The notes beneath the pieces were generated by a model that searched no databases, was not told the DNA's origin, and saw only the letters and a list, made by a program, of their open reading frames with translations. A stretch of 64,000 bases of DNA from positions 39,836,329 through 39,900,328 of the forward strand of contig CM067449.1 of assembly GCA_034508935.3 (NCBI GenBank), in the 5' to 3' direction. Numbering within the stretch: the first letter of the stretch is position 1; each line of letters opens with the position of its first letter. Shown here piece after piece: positions 1-10,637 of the stretch. A program made the position numbers and the translations under genes. The DNA is from Berghia stephanieae (Eukaryota > Mollusca > Gastropoda > Nudibranchia > Aeolidiidae).

Positions 1-340
1 GGAAATGGGGTCCCCGATAGCTCAAGTGGGGAGATTCGTTATTAGCCTACAGTGGATAGGGTCGTAGCATTGGGGGGAGAGTTACAATTTAATATTTGTA
101 TCTACTCTGTCTTCAGGTCTGAAATGAATTCATGTATAGATGGAAATTGGGTGTCCCGATAGCTCAGTTGGAGAAGGCACTCGTCGTTTTACACTCAAAG
201 GGAGCTGGTCTGTTAGAACTTGGAAAATACTTTGCGATAGACTAACGTCTATCCAAAGGTAGCAGCAATTGCCATTGTCCGTTTCACACTATGGAACGGA
301 TAAACTCGGCTCACAGTGAACGGCTCTGAAGATTATTTTT
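1..340 (+). mobile_element. SINE family 3 (head GATAGCTCAG), plus a partial copy
   Basis: A partial head at about 9-60 (TCCCCGATAGCTCAAGTGGG) is followed by a fuller copy from about 149, with GTCCCGATAGCTCAGTTGG, GATAGACTAACGTCTATCCA, AGCAATTGCCATTGTCCGTT and AACGGCTCTGAAG. The B box is deleted. Confidence 0.65.
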
Positions 341-699
341 GTTATTGTTTTAGACATGCTTTTTAATAAAATTAGTTCTCACTTAATTCGATCAACCAGG
401 CTATAAACGTTAAAGGTTTACACATTAGTTATACGTGTTTTGGTACATTATATCCGGGTGGCGGATATTGTGAGTATTTCACTTATACCCATAGCATCGA
501 ATTGGACGCGGCATTTTGATAAATTATTATGTTGTTGTGTCAACAAGCTGTTTCGTTAATTGAATTTATAAACCGTGAACATTCTCGTCACGCTGCGCAT
601 TTTGTTCCCATCCCTTTTCTTTCTTTCTTCTTTCTTTTCTTCTTCTTTTTTTTATTGTCGTGCATTTGAATACATATTATCAAAATGATAGGATATAGT

Positions 700-1250
700 A
701 GTCTTAACTCTTTCCTTACCGATCATTTTCAGTATTTTCCCAAAATGGCAGGCTTACCCAGCAGTAAAATTGATTTTTTAAAACTCAAACAAGGTATCTA
801 CAAAACTTGAGCTTTTATATAGCGCAATATCCACTAAACCTGCTCAAAGCGCTTTACAAGGGGTCCCTGGCCAACAGCAACACATAACATGTAGGACAAG
901 ACATGACGCCTGTCAGGCGATATTACAAATTTTTGGGACAGAGACAACGCTGTCAACGGCCAGGTACTCATTATACACCTGAGTACGGCGAGAGAATGTG
1001 AGTAAAGAGCCTTCTCCAAGGACTCAACTATGCGCCGAGCGAGGCTCGAACCCAGGACCTTCCGATCCGAAAGCGAGTGTCATACCACTAGACCACATAG
1101 CCGCCAACATGATGTTCTTAGTAATTAAACAAAGATCATTCTTCAAATTGTGTGATGTACAAACTTAATCTAAATATTAAAAAACGTATCTATGCTATTG
1201 TGTCGTAACAAATGTGACATTTTGCTGTCGGTGGTAAGGAGAGGGTTAAG
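700..1250. mobile_element. MITE with TIR TTAACYCTYTCCTTACC, interrupted by a SINE
   Basis: The left end CTTAACTCTTTCCTTACCGA at about 702 and the right end GGTAAGGAGAGGGTTAAG at about 1233-1250 are inverted repeats. A family-1 SINE (806-1107) lies inside. Related copies are at 1545-1800 and 53085-53337. Confidence 0.55.
806..1107 (-). mobile_element. tRNA-derived SINE, family 1 (reference copy)
   Basis: Read on the minus strand it starts with a tRNA-like head, GCGGCTATGTGGTCTAGTGG (A box) and GTCCTGGGTTCGAGCC (B box). A body follows with ACATTCTCTCGCCGTACTCA and GCCTGACAGGCGTCATGTC, and then a tail TGAGCAGGTTTAGTGGATAT and GCGCTATATAAAAGCTCAA. The tail resembles the widespread LINE-derived tail of metazoan SINEs with AAAGCGCTTTGAG...GCGCTATATAA. 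The length is about 300 bp. The head is not a working tRNA gene: it grades straight into the SINE body and no acceptor stem closes. Confidence 0.82.
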
Positions 1251-1251
1251 G

Positions 1252-1446
1252 TATAGATAGTATGCGCTTGGCTAAGAAGCTCATAACATTGCCATCCGGA
1301 AGTATAACGGGACCAACACACAAAACTGTGTGTATCCATGAACGTTTATAGTCGGGTTAAAACAGTTCAGTGAGCATTACTCATCAACGCGGATGGCAAA
1401 AAACAATAACAAAGACCCGAGTGACGTCATCTTCGAACTATCTATA
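1252..1446 (+). mobile_element. ATAGATAG MITE, family reference copy
   Basis: This ~195-bp element begins TATAGATAGTATGCGCTTGG and ends CATCTTCGAACTATCTATA. TIRs are ATAGATAG with flanking TA, so it is probably Tc1/mariner-type, judging by the TA target. Conserved internal blocks are GCCATCCGGAAGTATAACGG, ACCAACACACAAAACTGTGT, GTTTATAGTC, CGCGGATGGC and CAATAACAAAGACC. It has no coding capacity. At least twenty more copies occur in the window. Confidence 0.82.
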
Positions 1447-1544
1447 TTATTTATTTCTTCAACCAGTTACCAGTAGTGCTCTGAAAAAAAAAACCACGTA
1501 TTTTTTTTGGTCATGCATTTGAATACATATATCAAAATGATAGG

Positions 1545-1800
1545 ATATGATCGTCTTAACCCTCTCCTTACCAACTAGAATAGGAGAATAGTCATATTCG
1601 TTACGATACAACCAACACTTTTCTTATTCAAATTTCTCTTGTACATCATAAAATTTAAAGAAAATGAAAAGTGTTTGTAGAGCAGGTTTTGCTAAAGAAA
1701 TTACTGATCACAAGAACTTACTGCTATTGTGTTTGAGTGATAAAAATGTATTTTTGTGTTAGGTGGGTGTGGAGTTTTGGGGAAAATCTTGAAAATGGCT
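1545..1800 (+). mobile_element. Dispersed repeat (CCCTCTCCTTACCAAC family)
   Basis: It shares CATAAAATTTAAAGAAAATG, GTTTTGCTAAAGAAATTA, CAAGAACTTACTGCTATTGT and GATAAAAATGTATTTTTGTG with the copy at 53.1 kb. The right terminal repeat is lost. Confidence 0.65.
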
Positions 1801-1820
1801 TGTGAACAGTCCTCCGATTG

Positions 1821-2015
1821 TATAGATAGTTCGATGATGACGTCACTCAGGTCTTTGTTATTGTTTTTTTTGCCATCCGCGTTTATGAGTAATGCTCACT
1901 GAACTGTATTAACCTGACTATAAACGTTCATGGATACACACAGTTTTGTGTGTTAGTCCGTTATACTTCCGGATGGCAATGTTATGAGCTTCTTAGCCAA
2001 GCGCATACTATCTAT
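1821..2015 (-). mobile_element. ATAGATAG MITE, reverse copy
   Basis: The copy is bounded by TATAGATAGTTCGATGATGA and GCGCATACTATCTATAG. It is full length and lies in inverted orientation to the copy 375 bp upstream, so the pair could form a large hairpin. Confidence 0.82.
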
Positions 2016-2494
2016 AGAATAGAGTGAATGTAAAAATGATAAAATTGAGTAAAGATATAATTCGTCTGTAGGGAAAAAATAATCAAATTCAAAGAACTGT
2101 GACAATTTGAAATAATCTAAAGGTTGAGACAAAAAATTATAATTCAATAAATATTTTTTAAAGAATACCATTGATAAGGAGCTTACCAACATAATATTTG
2201 ATTTTGACGAATAATATATTATGATATTGGATATTATTGCATTTTGTATATCAGTGATTTGAAACTCTAGAATGTACACCCTTGGCCATGCCAAATGAAT
2301 GTAAATAGAGTTAATTATACTACAAATATTGAATATGACACTATTTTATGTATTAGATAATTAATTCTCAGTGTTATCAATTGAATAACATTGAATGCTG
2401 TTCGTATAATTGGGAAATTGTATCAATGCATAAAGCATACACAGCGCATTTAATGGTTTTTAGAACCTATTCAGCTCTTAAACGATTCGATAAG

Positions 2495-2791
2495 ATACGA
2501 TATAGTGCAATATCTACGAAACGTGCTCAAAGCCCTTTACAAGGGTTCCCAAGCCAACAGCAACATTTGACATAGAGAACGAGACATGACGCGTGTTAGG
2601 CTATATAACAATTTTTTTTCTGACATAGACGACGCATTTAACGGCCAGGTATTCATTTCACACCTGAGTACTGTGAGGGAATGGAAATAAAGAGCCTCCT
2701 CGGACTCAAATATGCGCCTCTCAGAGCGGGACTCGAACCATGGACCTTCCGATCCGAAGGCGAGTGTCATACCACTAGACTGCAACGCCGC
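2495..2791 (-). mobile_element. SINE family 1
   Basis: Full-length copy with B box GGTTCGAGTCC (reverse strand) and tail block ATATAGTGCAATATCTACGA. It is more diverged than the reference copy. Confidence 0.78.
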
Positions 2792-2989
2792 AAAATGTAT
2801 TGTAATTAAAACCCTCGTTTCAGTCTCTTGGTCCTGCAATGAATTAATAATGCACATAACAACACTTGCATATAATAAAAAAATACTAGTATGCTACATG
2901 AACGCCGTGGCTATCTTTATTACCTACGTCCCTCCCTGCCAAAACAATTGGCCTCTCATATTATGATAAACAAAATTTAAAAATAAATA

Positions 2990-3292
2990 TTGAGCTTTTA
3001 TATAGCGCAATATCCACTTAACGTGCTCAAAAAGCGCTTTACAAGGGGTCTATGGCAACAGCAACATTTACCATTTAGGACGGGACATGACGCCTGTTAG
3101 GCGATAATACAATTTTTTTTTTTGGACAGAGACAACTCTGTTGACGGCCAAGTACTCAATTTAACCTGAGTACGGTGAGAGAATGTGCTTAAAGAGCCTT
3201 CTCCAAGGACTCAACTATGCGCCGAGCGAGGCTCGAACCCAGGACCCTCCGATCCGAAAGCGAGTGTCATACCACTAGGCCACATAGCCGAT
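2990..3292 (-). mobile_element. SINE family 1
   Basis: Full-length copy very close to the 806-1107 copy, ending GCCACATAGCCGATAAAC. The intact B-box region CGAGGCTCGAACCCAGGACC is on the plus strand. Confidence 0.82.
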
Positions 3293-3295
3293 AAA

Positions 3296-3415
3296 CATCA
3301 TTCACTTCACGAAGTGAAGTCCCAGGTTTGAGAGTGTTTATTTAAATCGATCGATATTTGAAGGACGAGTTTTCTGGCCAAATTTTTAAATATACGAGTT
3401 TCCAGACTGGTTAAT
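3296..3415. mobile_element. Half of the CCAGAAAACTCGTCC foldback
   Basis: Only the right arm remains: CGAAGTGAAGTCCCAGGTTT, AAATCGATCGATATTTGAAG, GACGAGTTTTCTGGCCAAAT. Confidence 0.68.
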
Positions 3416-3477
3416 ATTGTTTACCAATTGTTTGAGAATCGGCTTTGTTGTCTTTTGGTATGAATCTCCTTCAGACC

Positions 3478-4078
3478 GGAGCCATCTTACCTTATAGCCG
3501 GACACTAGAACCGTAGCCATCGTTATCTTATAGCCGGACACTAGAACCGTAGCCATCGTTATCTTATAGCCGGACACTAGAACCGTAGCCATCGTTATCT
3601 TATAGCCGGACACTAGAACCGTAGCCATCGTTATCTTATAGCCGGACACTAGAACCGTAGCCATCGTTATCTTATAGCCGGACACTAGAACCGTAGCCAT
3701 CGTTATCTTATAGCCGACACTAGAACCGTAGCCATCGTTATCTTATAGCCAGACACCAGAACCGAGCCATCGTTATCTTATAGCCGGACACAGAACCGTA
3801 GCATCGTTATCTTATAGCCGGACACTAGAACCGTAGACATCTTATCTTATAGCCGGACACTAGAACCGTAGCCATCGTTATCTTATAGCCGGACATTAGA
3901 ACCGTAGCCATCGTTATCTTATAGCGGACATTAGAACCGTAGCCATCGTTATCTTATAGCTGACACTAGAACCGTAGCCATCATTATCTTATAGCCGGAC
4001 ACTAGAACCGTGTATAGCGACACTAAACGTCCATCGTTACTTATAGTCGGACACTAGAACCGTAGCCATCGTTATCTT
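3478..4078. repeat. 36-bp satellite array, about 16 copies
   Basis: The array is a head-to-tail repeat of a 36-bp unit containing CCGTAGCCATCGTTATC and TTATAGCCGGACACTAGAA, with few substitutions and small deletions in the distal copies. Because 36 is divisible by 3, the minus strand translates as a perfect 12-residue repeat (MATVLVSGYKIT); this is not evidence of a gene. The unit matches the terminal inverted repeat of the MITEs next to it. Confidence 0.92.
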
Positions 4079-5250
4079 ATAGCCTGACACTGACCAAAAA
4101 ATGACGTCAAAATGCCAGTCGTTTTTATGTTTCAGTGTCAGGCTATAACTTAAAGATGGCTACACTAGAACCAAATCCATCGTAAAGTTATAGCCTGACA
4201 CTGAAACCCAAAAAGACTTGCATTTTGACGTCATTATTTGGTTTTTGCACCGCCTAGTGAGTTGTCGTTAGTAGTGCTCATGGAAACAAGTAGTCCCATT
4301 GGTTAAACTATTGAATACAATTCACTTTTTTGTGGCCAAAGACTGGCATTTTGACGGGTTTTTTTTTTTTTTGGTCAGTGTCAGGCTGCAAGTTAACGAT
4401 GGCGACGCTGACACTGACCAAAACATGACGTCAAAAGACAGGTCTTTAGCCACAAAAGAAAACAAATCGTGAGTTGTATTCAATAGTTCAACAAATGAAA
4501 TAATTTGTGTCCTTGAGCTCTACGAAAAGCAACTCACCAGAAGCGACACAAACCTAAAAATGACTTCAAACTAACAGCCTTAGAGGGTTTCAGTGTCAGG
4601 CTATAAGTTAACGATGGCTACGCTAGAACCCACTAGGACTTATCTTTTGACGTCATTTATTAGGTTTGTGCATCTTGCGAGTTTTTCGTAGAGCTCAAGT
4701 AAAACAAGTGATTCCATTGGTTGGCCGATTGAATACAACTCACGATTTATTTTCTTTTGTGGCCAAAGACTTGTCTTTTGACGTCATTTTTTTTTTATCA
4801 GTTTCAGGCCGTAGCCATCGTTAACTTGTAGCCTGACACTGACTAGAAAATGACGTCAAAAGTCAAGTCTTTGGCCTCAAAAGAAAACAAATCGTGAGTT
4901 GAATTTAATCGGTCAACCAATGGAATTACTTGTTTCCTTGAGCTCTATTAACGACTATTCACTAGACGCTGCACAAACCTAAAATAATGATGTCAAATAA
5001 TAAGTCCTAGTGGTTTCTAGTGTCGGGCTATATATTAACGATGGCTACGGTCTGACACTGACCAAAAATGACGTCAAACGACAAGTCTTTAGCTACAAAA
5101 GAAAACAATAGGTCAACGAATAAAATCACTTGTTTTCCTTGAGCACTACTAACGACAACTCACTAGACGATGCAAAAACTTTTAAAATGACGTCAAAATA
5201 TAAGTCCTTTAGTGGGTTCTTGTGTCAGGCTATATTATTGTTAACTATGG
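4079..5250. mobile_element. Tandem run of at least five MITEs with TIR GTAGCCATCGTTAAC...GCCTGACAC
   Basis: About 200-bp units in alternating orientation are bounded by TATAGCCTGACACTGACC and GTGTCAGGCTATA. They share internal blocks AATGACGTCAAAAGACAAGT, CAAATCGTGAGTTGTATTCA and GAGCTCTACTAACGACAACTC. Junctions carry AACGATGGCTACG. Approximate units are 4079-4147 (internally deleted), 4189-4395, 4405-4623, 4624-4800, 4802-5050 and 5051-5250. No transposase is encoded. Confidence 0.75.
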
Positions 5251-5523
5251 TTACCCAACAACTTACTGGGAAATGCACTAACCTAAAAATGATGTCACAG
5301 TACAAGCCCTAGTCTACCATCGAAGGTGGTTATAAACAAAACCACCACAATTAACATACATTAGAGAGAATGCGCCATAAACTTCGTTAATATTTACAGA
5401 TTTATTAGACTATTATTACCATATACAAGGTTCCGTATGTGCATTATTCATGGCAAATTCAGGAAACAGAAAAGATTGTCTTCGCAGCAATTTCAGCTGG
5501 TCAACGTATATTCAAGGAAGGTC

Positions 5524-5718
5524 ACTATAGATAGTATGCACTTTGCTAAGAAGCTCACAACATTGCCATCCGGAAGTATAACGGACCAACACACAGAACT
5601 CTGCGCAGCCATTAACTTTTATAGTCAGGATAATACATTTAAGTGAGAATTACCCATAAACGTGGATGGCAAAAAACAATAACAAAGACCCGCGTGACGT
5701 CAACTTCATTCTATCTAT
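5524..5718 (+). mobile_element. ATAGATAG MITE
   Basis: The copy begins CTATAGATAGTATGCACTTT and ends CTTCATTCTATCTATAA. All internal family blocks are present. Confidence 0.82.
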
Positions 5719-5729
5719 AACTTGGTAGA

Positions 5730-5970
5730 GCCGTAGCCATCGTTAACATATATAGCCTGACACAAGAACCCTCTAGGACTGGCAGTTTGACGTCATTTTT
5801 TTAGGTTTGTGGAGCGTCTAGTGAGTTGACGTCAGTAGAGCTCAAGGAGACAAGTTATTTCATTGGTTAAACTATTGAATACAACTCACGATTTGTTTTC
5901 TTTTGTGGCAAAAGACTGGCTTTTGACGTCATTTTTTGGTCAGTGTCAGGCTATGTGAACGATGGCTACG
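5730..5970. mobile_element. MITE, GCCTGACAC family, single copy
   Basis: The copy runs from GAGCCGTAGCCATCGTTAAC and TAGCCTGACACAAGAACCC to GTCAGTGTCAGGCTATGTGAAC and GATGGCTACGG. Both ends show the family terminal repeat and the internal GACGTCA blocks are present. Confidence 0.7.
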
Positions 5971-5974
5971 GTAG

Positions 5975-6118
5975 AGCACTCCATTCTCACGCAAAGGGAC
6001 CACCACCGATGCCGAATGCAGTAGAGGTAAGTTAGCTTGGGCCAGTTAGATCTGGAGGAAATTACTTTGCGAGAGAGAATAGCGTCCAATAGAAAGGGTA
6101 ACAAGCAATTGCAAAATT
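5975..6118 (+). mobile_element. SINE family 3, fragment
   Basis: It shows CACTCCATTCTCACGCAAAG, GGCCAGTTAGATCTGGAGGA, AATTACTTTGCGAGAGAGAA and AACAAGCAATTGC. Head and tail are missing. A further fragment lies at 37545-37715. Confidence 0.55.
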
Positions 6119-6156
6119 AGTTTAACGCTATAGACATCGGAGTATACTCAGGATCC

Positions 6157-6349
6157 TATAGATAGAATGCGCTTGGCCAAGGAGTTCACAACATTGCCAT
6201 CCAGAAGTATAACGGACCAACACACAAACTCTGTGTAACCATGAACTTTTATGGTCTTCTTAATACAGTTTAGTGAGAACAACTCACAAACGCGGATGGC
6301 AAAAACAATAACAAAGGCCTGAGTGACGTCATCTGCATACTATCTATAG
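6157..6349 (+). mobile_element. ATAGATAG MITE
   Basis: The copy begins TATAGATAGAATGCGCTTGG and ends CATACTATCTATAG. Its AAGGAGTTCACAAC variant is shared with the copy at 25.0-25.2 kb, which marks a subfamily. Confidence 0.82.
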
Positions 6350-6480
6350 TATGAAGTAGAGTATATTTTTTATATATCAATATGTTGAAACAATGATACA
6401 TGCTCACACATCTTAAGGCCACCGCCCTTGCTGGTAGGCATGGACAGATAATTTATCTTCAGCATTTTCATATTCAACAC

Positions 6481-6775
6481 CATCAGAAACATTATCATCA
6501 CCACCACCACAACCACCACCACCATCACTACCACCACCACTATCATCATTATCATCACCACTACCACCACCACCACCACCACTATCATCATCATCATCAT
6601 CTCATCATCATCATCATCATCACACCAACATCATCAATTCGTCTAAAACAACCACCCCCCCCCCTCAAAACAAAAAACAAAAAAACAAACAAAAAAAAAA
6701 AAAAACAAAAAAACAAAAAAACAAAAAAAACAAAAAAATTAACAACAGCAAAAAACAAAACAAACAAACAAAAAA
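6481..6775. repeat. (CAY)n microsatellite followed by A/C-rich simple sequence
   Basis: CAC/CAT triplets to about 6625, then poly-C and A-rich runs of AAAAAC. The poly-His and Lys/Thr-rich ORFs are artefacts. Confidence 0.85.
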
Positions 6776-7127
6776 CACCTCTCCTCCCAAAAAGAACTTG
6801 AACAAACTCCAAATAAAATGAAAAAGAAGAGAGAAAAATTTCCACTTAGATAGATACTTAGAACCCAGAAATATGAATTATGTATGATTACTTACGTTAG
6901 CTACTTCTATCTTTATCTATAATTTCTCGTGGATTGTTTCTATATAAGGAAAACGGAGACATAAATCTGTGGGAACTCGTCATATTTAATTGTCTTGTAG
7001 CTACTTACATCTCATGTTGTATTAATAGGTATAGAAGTCGTGGGATGGGAAGATGACTGACAGATGGACAAAATTCCTCTTGGCCGATTTCGACTTCATA
7101 AGTAGCCAAATTGACGCTATATGTTTA

Positions 7128-7129
<2 letters not shown>

Positions 7130-7209
<80 letters not shown>
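7130..7209. repeat. (AAT)n microsatellite next to a SINE-tail fragment
   Basis: About 26 perfect AAT units, directly followed by AATGGCATTTATATAGCGCT and CTCTAAGCGCTTTACAGTGA. The latter is the generic metazoan LINE/SINE tail (reverse), suggesting the microsatellite is that element's 3' tail. Confidence 0.88.
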
Positions 7210-7212
<3 letters not shown>

Positions 7213-7473
7213 GGCATTTATATAGCGCTTTACCCCGTTGTCACAGGCTCTAAGCGCTTTACAGTGATATAAAACAAAACATATTACAGCGAGACAAGTG
7301 TGAAGGAAACGTGATAAGAATTCAATTTAACAACAATAAAATATGAAAATAATATTGCAACATTATGACGTAAAAAGATAAAACTTTAAGCGAGATTTGA
7401 ACGTTGTCAACGAATCCGAGCATCTCACGTGTGATGGGAGAGAGTTCCAAAAATAGGGGGCCGAAAATTGAAA

Positions 7474-7668
7474 TATAGATAGAATGAAGTAGAAGTCACT
7501 CAAGTCTTTGTTATTGTTTTTTAACCATCCATGTTTATGAGTAATTTTCACTAAACTGTATTAACCTGACAATAAACTTTCAGGGTTACACCCAGTTTGT
7601 GTGTTGGTCCGTTATATTTCCGGATGGCAATGTTGTGAGCTTCTTAGCCAAGCGCATACAATTTATAG
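7474..7668 (-). mobile_element. ATAGATAG MITE with decayed 3' end
   Basis: It starts TATAGATAGAATGAAGTAGA and ends AAGCGCATACAATTTATAG, so one terminal repeat has mutated. The related expanded element at 7672-8095 follows directly. Confidence 0.75.
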
Positions 7669-7671
7669 GCC

Positions 7672-8095
7672 TAATCACAACATCAGCCAGCCGTATCAAC
7701 AAACAAAACTATGTGTAACCTTAAGCTTTTATAGTCTCGTTTGATAGAATTTAGTGAGAACTACTCATTAAAATGGCTATCTAAAAAACTACTCATTAAA
7801 ATGGCTATCTAAAAAACTACTCATTAAAATGGCTATCTAAAAAACTACTCATTAAAATGGCTATCTAAAAAACTACTCATTAAAATGGCTATCTAAAAAA
7901 CTACTCATTAAAATGGCTATCTAAAAAACTACTCATTAAAATGGCTATCTAAAAAACTACTCATTAAAATGGCTATCTAAAAAACTACTCATTAAAATGG
8001 CTATCTAAAAAACTACTCATTAAAATGGCTATCTAAAAAACTACTCATTAAAATGGCTGGCTAAAAAACAAGAACAAAGAGCAGAGTGACAATTT
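7672..8095 (+). mobile_element. MITE-related element carrying an internal satellite
   Basis: The left part has ACAAAACTATGTGTAACC and TTTATAGTCTCGTTTGATAG, and the right part has GGCTGGCTAAAAAACAAGAA and AGAGCAGAGTGAC, matching the diverged sister family seen at 29.8 kb. Between them the segment around TACTCATTAAAATGGCTATC is tandemly amplified. Confidence 0.65.
7761..8058. repeat. 28-bp tandem repeat, about 10.5 copies, virtually perfect
   Basis: The unit contains CTACTCATTAAAATGGCTAT followed by CTAAAAAA. Copies are identical apart from the last (GGCTGG). It lies inside a MITE and corresponds to the element's own TACTCAT...ATGGCT segment. Confidence 0.92.
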
Positions 8096-8211
8096 TGGCT
8101 ACACACGTGTCGTCCATCTGGCAGCCCTGGATGGGACGATGGTGTGTTTGATTGGTGATTGGAACAACGTCCTGTCATCGTCATGAATGATAAGAATTCC
8201 TTCTCTCTAAC

Positions 8212-8214
8212 TCT

Positions 8215-8257
<43 letters not shown>

Positions 8258-8311
8258 CATCTCTCTCTCTATCTCTCTCTCTCTCTCTAAGTAACAGTTA
8301 AGTTTTGTTGT

Positions 8312-8358
<47 letters not shown>
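8212..8358. repeat. (CT)n and (GT)n microsatellites
   Basis: A CT run with small interruptions to 8288 and a perfect GT run from about 8317 to 8358. Confidence 0.9.
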
Positions 8359-8361
<3 letters not shown>

Positions 8362-8694
8362 TTAGTTTAAAAAACGCATTTCACTCTTTCCAATTTAGAG
8401 ACAATTGTTCAATCTCAATTTCTATAAAATTCAAATGAAGACATCAAGCTCTTAAGTCATCAAGCGACTTAATACCGTTTGAGGATGACTGGTCACAGAT
8501 GAACAATGAGGAAACAATGACAACGGAAACAATACAACAAAACCAACCAATAAACCAATAATTTGAGAATGATTATCTTACAAAACAGAACGAAACATTT
8601 TATTGAAAAAAAAAAAACTTCCTTCCCCCGCTCCCGAAATACAACCAAAACAAAATCATAAAAAAACAACATACAAACCCCACCCAGACACACA

Positions 8695-8822
8695 ATAAAA
8701 AAAAAAAAAAAAGCAAAACAAAAAAAAAAAAAAAACAAACAAACAAACGAACAAAAACAAAACAAAACAAATCAACAACAACAAACCAACAAAAAACAAA
8801 CAAACAAAAAAAAAACTCGCAC

Positions 8823-8876
<54 letters not shown>

Positions 8877-9120
8877 CATTCGCACGAAAATAACGGATCC
8901 AGTTGATAAGCTAATCTCACAGTTGAAGCATGGCCTAACTTTTTTTTCAATTTCTGCTTTACATAACTCAATAAATAGAAAATAGGAATATAACAATAAT
9001 AATAACAAAAACAAAAACAACAAAAAACAACTGCAACAGAACATCATAAATCAACCGCAACCACCACCACCATTGCAAATAACAACAATAATAACAGCAA
9101 CAACAACAACAACAACAAAA
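8695..9120. repeat. A-rich simple sequence with (GA)n and (CAA)n tracts
   Basis: AAAC/AAAAC runs, a (GA)n tract at 8821-8874 and CAA/AAC-rich sequence to 9120. No gene is visible. Confidence 0.8.
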
Positions 9121-9429
9121 ATAACAAACAGCAGGGCCATAATCGTTTGATGTGTTGCGATTTGAAACAAGTCAACACGGATTTCATATTGTGTGTGTTC
9201 ACACTGTATCATATAAATTTTATTTGCTGATAAGGGGCATTGATAGCTATAATAATATAGTGATCATAATAATAATAATAATGGGCCTCTTGTCTTCACA
9301 CACAAACTGCACATCGCATGGCCCGTGATAGCAAACGATTCAATAAAATCGTGTATATTAGTATAAATGTGTGACGTTTTTAAAAATTGTGCGTGTGTCA
9401 TGTTTGTTTCTCTATTTTCCTGGAATTAA

Positions 9430-9765
9430 TTGAGCTGTTGGAAATTTTAAGCTGGTGTCTGGCGTTTTTATTTGGTGAGCAAAAATTATATAAATATTCT
9501 GTAAGAAGTCTTAATTAGATGTGAGTTAGTATTGAGGTCCCCAAGTGCCGTTAGAACAGTTAGGGTTGGGATTTAACCTCAGCTTCGTCAATAGGTGTTG
9601 GAACTTTTAAGCTGATGTCTGGCGTTTTAATTTGGTGAGCAAAAATTATATAAATATTCTCTAAGTATTAATTAGTTGTGAGTTTTGTATTGAGTTCCCC
9701 CAAGTGCCGTAGGACAGACAGAACAGTTAGGGTTGGGATTTAACCTTAGCTTTCGTCAATAGTTA
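9430..9765 (+). repeat. Two-copy tandem duplication, ~160-bp unit
   Basis: TTTTAAGCTGGTGTCTGGCG, AATTATATAAATATTCTGTA and GGGATTTAACCTCAGCTTCG recur about 160 bp later as TTTTAAGCTGATGTCTGGCG, AATTATATAAATATTCTCTA and GGGATTTAACCTTAGCTTTC. Identity is about 90 percent by eye. Confidence 0.8.
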
Positions 9766-9784
9766 GTAGGGAAAATAAAGTGTG

Positions 9785-9945
9785 AATTCAGATAGATTAC
9801 TGGTTCCAAACTGATTGGAAGTGTAAATCTAGTCTTCCGAAGGACCGGATACAGACATTGTGCAACTGATCTTCTGGTTTCGGAGTGACGGCATCTTATG
9901 TATTTCTAGCTTCGCTCTTTTACGCCCTATAATCTTAAGAGTCTG
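9785..9945. repeat. Dispersed repeat shared with 30470-30660
   Basis: ACTGGTTCCAAACTGATTGG, AAGTGTAAATCTAGTCTTCC, GATCTTCTGGTTTCGGAGTG and ACGGCATCTTATG correspond to the 30.5-kb sequence. A reversed scrap is at about 10165-10240 (GTCCGGAGGAGGACCAGTTA). Confidence 0.6.
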
Positions 9946-9948
9946 TCT

Positions 9949-10141
9949 ATAAATAGAATGAGGTTGACGTCACTCTTGTCTTTGTTATTGGTTTTTGCTA
10001 TCCACGTTTATGAGTAATTCTCACTCAACCGTATTAACCAGACTATAAAAGTACATGGTTACACAGAGGTTTGCGTGTTGGTTAGCTATACTTCCGGATG
10101 GCAATGTTGTGAGCTTCTTAGACAAGCGGATACTATCTATT
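9949..10141 (-). mobile_element. ATAGATAG MITE
   Basis: It runs from TAAATAGAATGAGGTTGACG to GCGGATACTATCTATTT. Internal blocks are intact and the left terminus has one mismatch. Confidence 0.78.
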
Positions 10142-10637
10142 TTATTATATCCAGCTACAATGATAATAGGTACATTGTCCGGAGGAGGACCAGTTACACA
10201 CTTCCAATGAGTTTGGAACCGGAAAGGTGTGACGTCACGACTTCTCTGTCCTATTTACAACTTGACACCTAAATATAATACGTCATAAAACAAGGCGACG
10301 GTCACCGAAAGAAAGCGAGAAGATGAGGACTTCCGTAGCTTCACAGCACATTTTACTATACTATATTACTTAATCTTTTTCCCATCAGTTGCAATGTCCA
10401 ATAAATATTACTATTTTGGATAAGATTAATTTTTATAAGTGGTGTGATTGTTCTAATTTCAAAAACAATTTGGGGAGATGTTCTTGTTTACGACTCCGGT
10501 CGACGCCATTATTACTTACTGTTTTTCCCATCAGTTTCGATATTACAAGTGATGGCAAACATTAGGTTTCATCAGATTATAGTATTTTTATTTAGGGTTG
10601 AGGAGGGGGAGGGGGGGGGGGGGTGTCTCCCCTGGAT

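Noticed and set aside
1020-1105. Functional tRNA genes at SINE heads (also 20633, 22012, 50735, 51812)
   Set aside because: A and B boxes are present but acceptor stems do not close and each head is followed by the same SINE body and tail.
3386-3700. ORF with perfect MATVLVSGYKIT repeats as a repeat protein
   Set aside because: The 36-bp satellite period is a multiple of three, so any open frame repeats perfectly. No promoter or splice context is seen, and the array decays without regard to frame.
7053-7253. Poly-Asn ORF
   Set aside because: Translation of the (AAT)n microsatellite.
3478-8058. CRISPR-like periodic repeats
   Set aside because: The 36-bp and 28-bp arrays are contiguous with no variable spacers, and the genome is eukaryotic.
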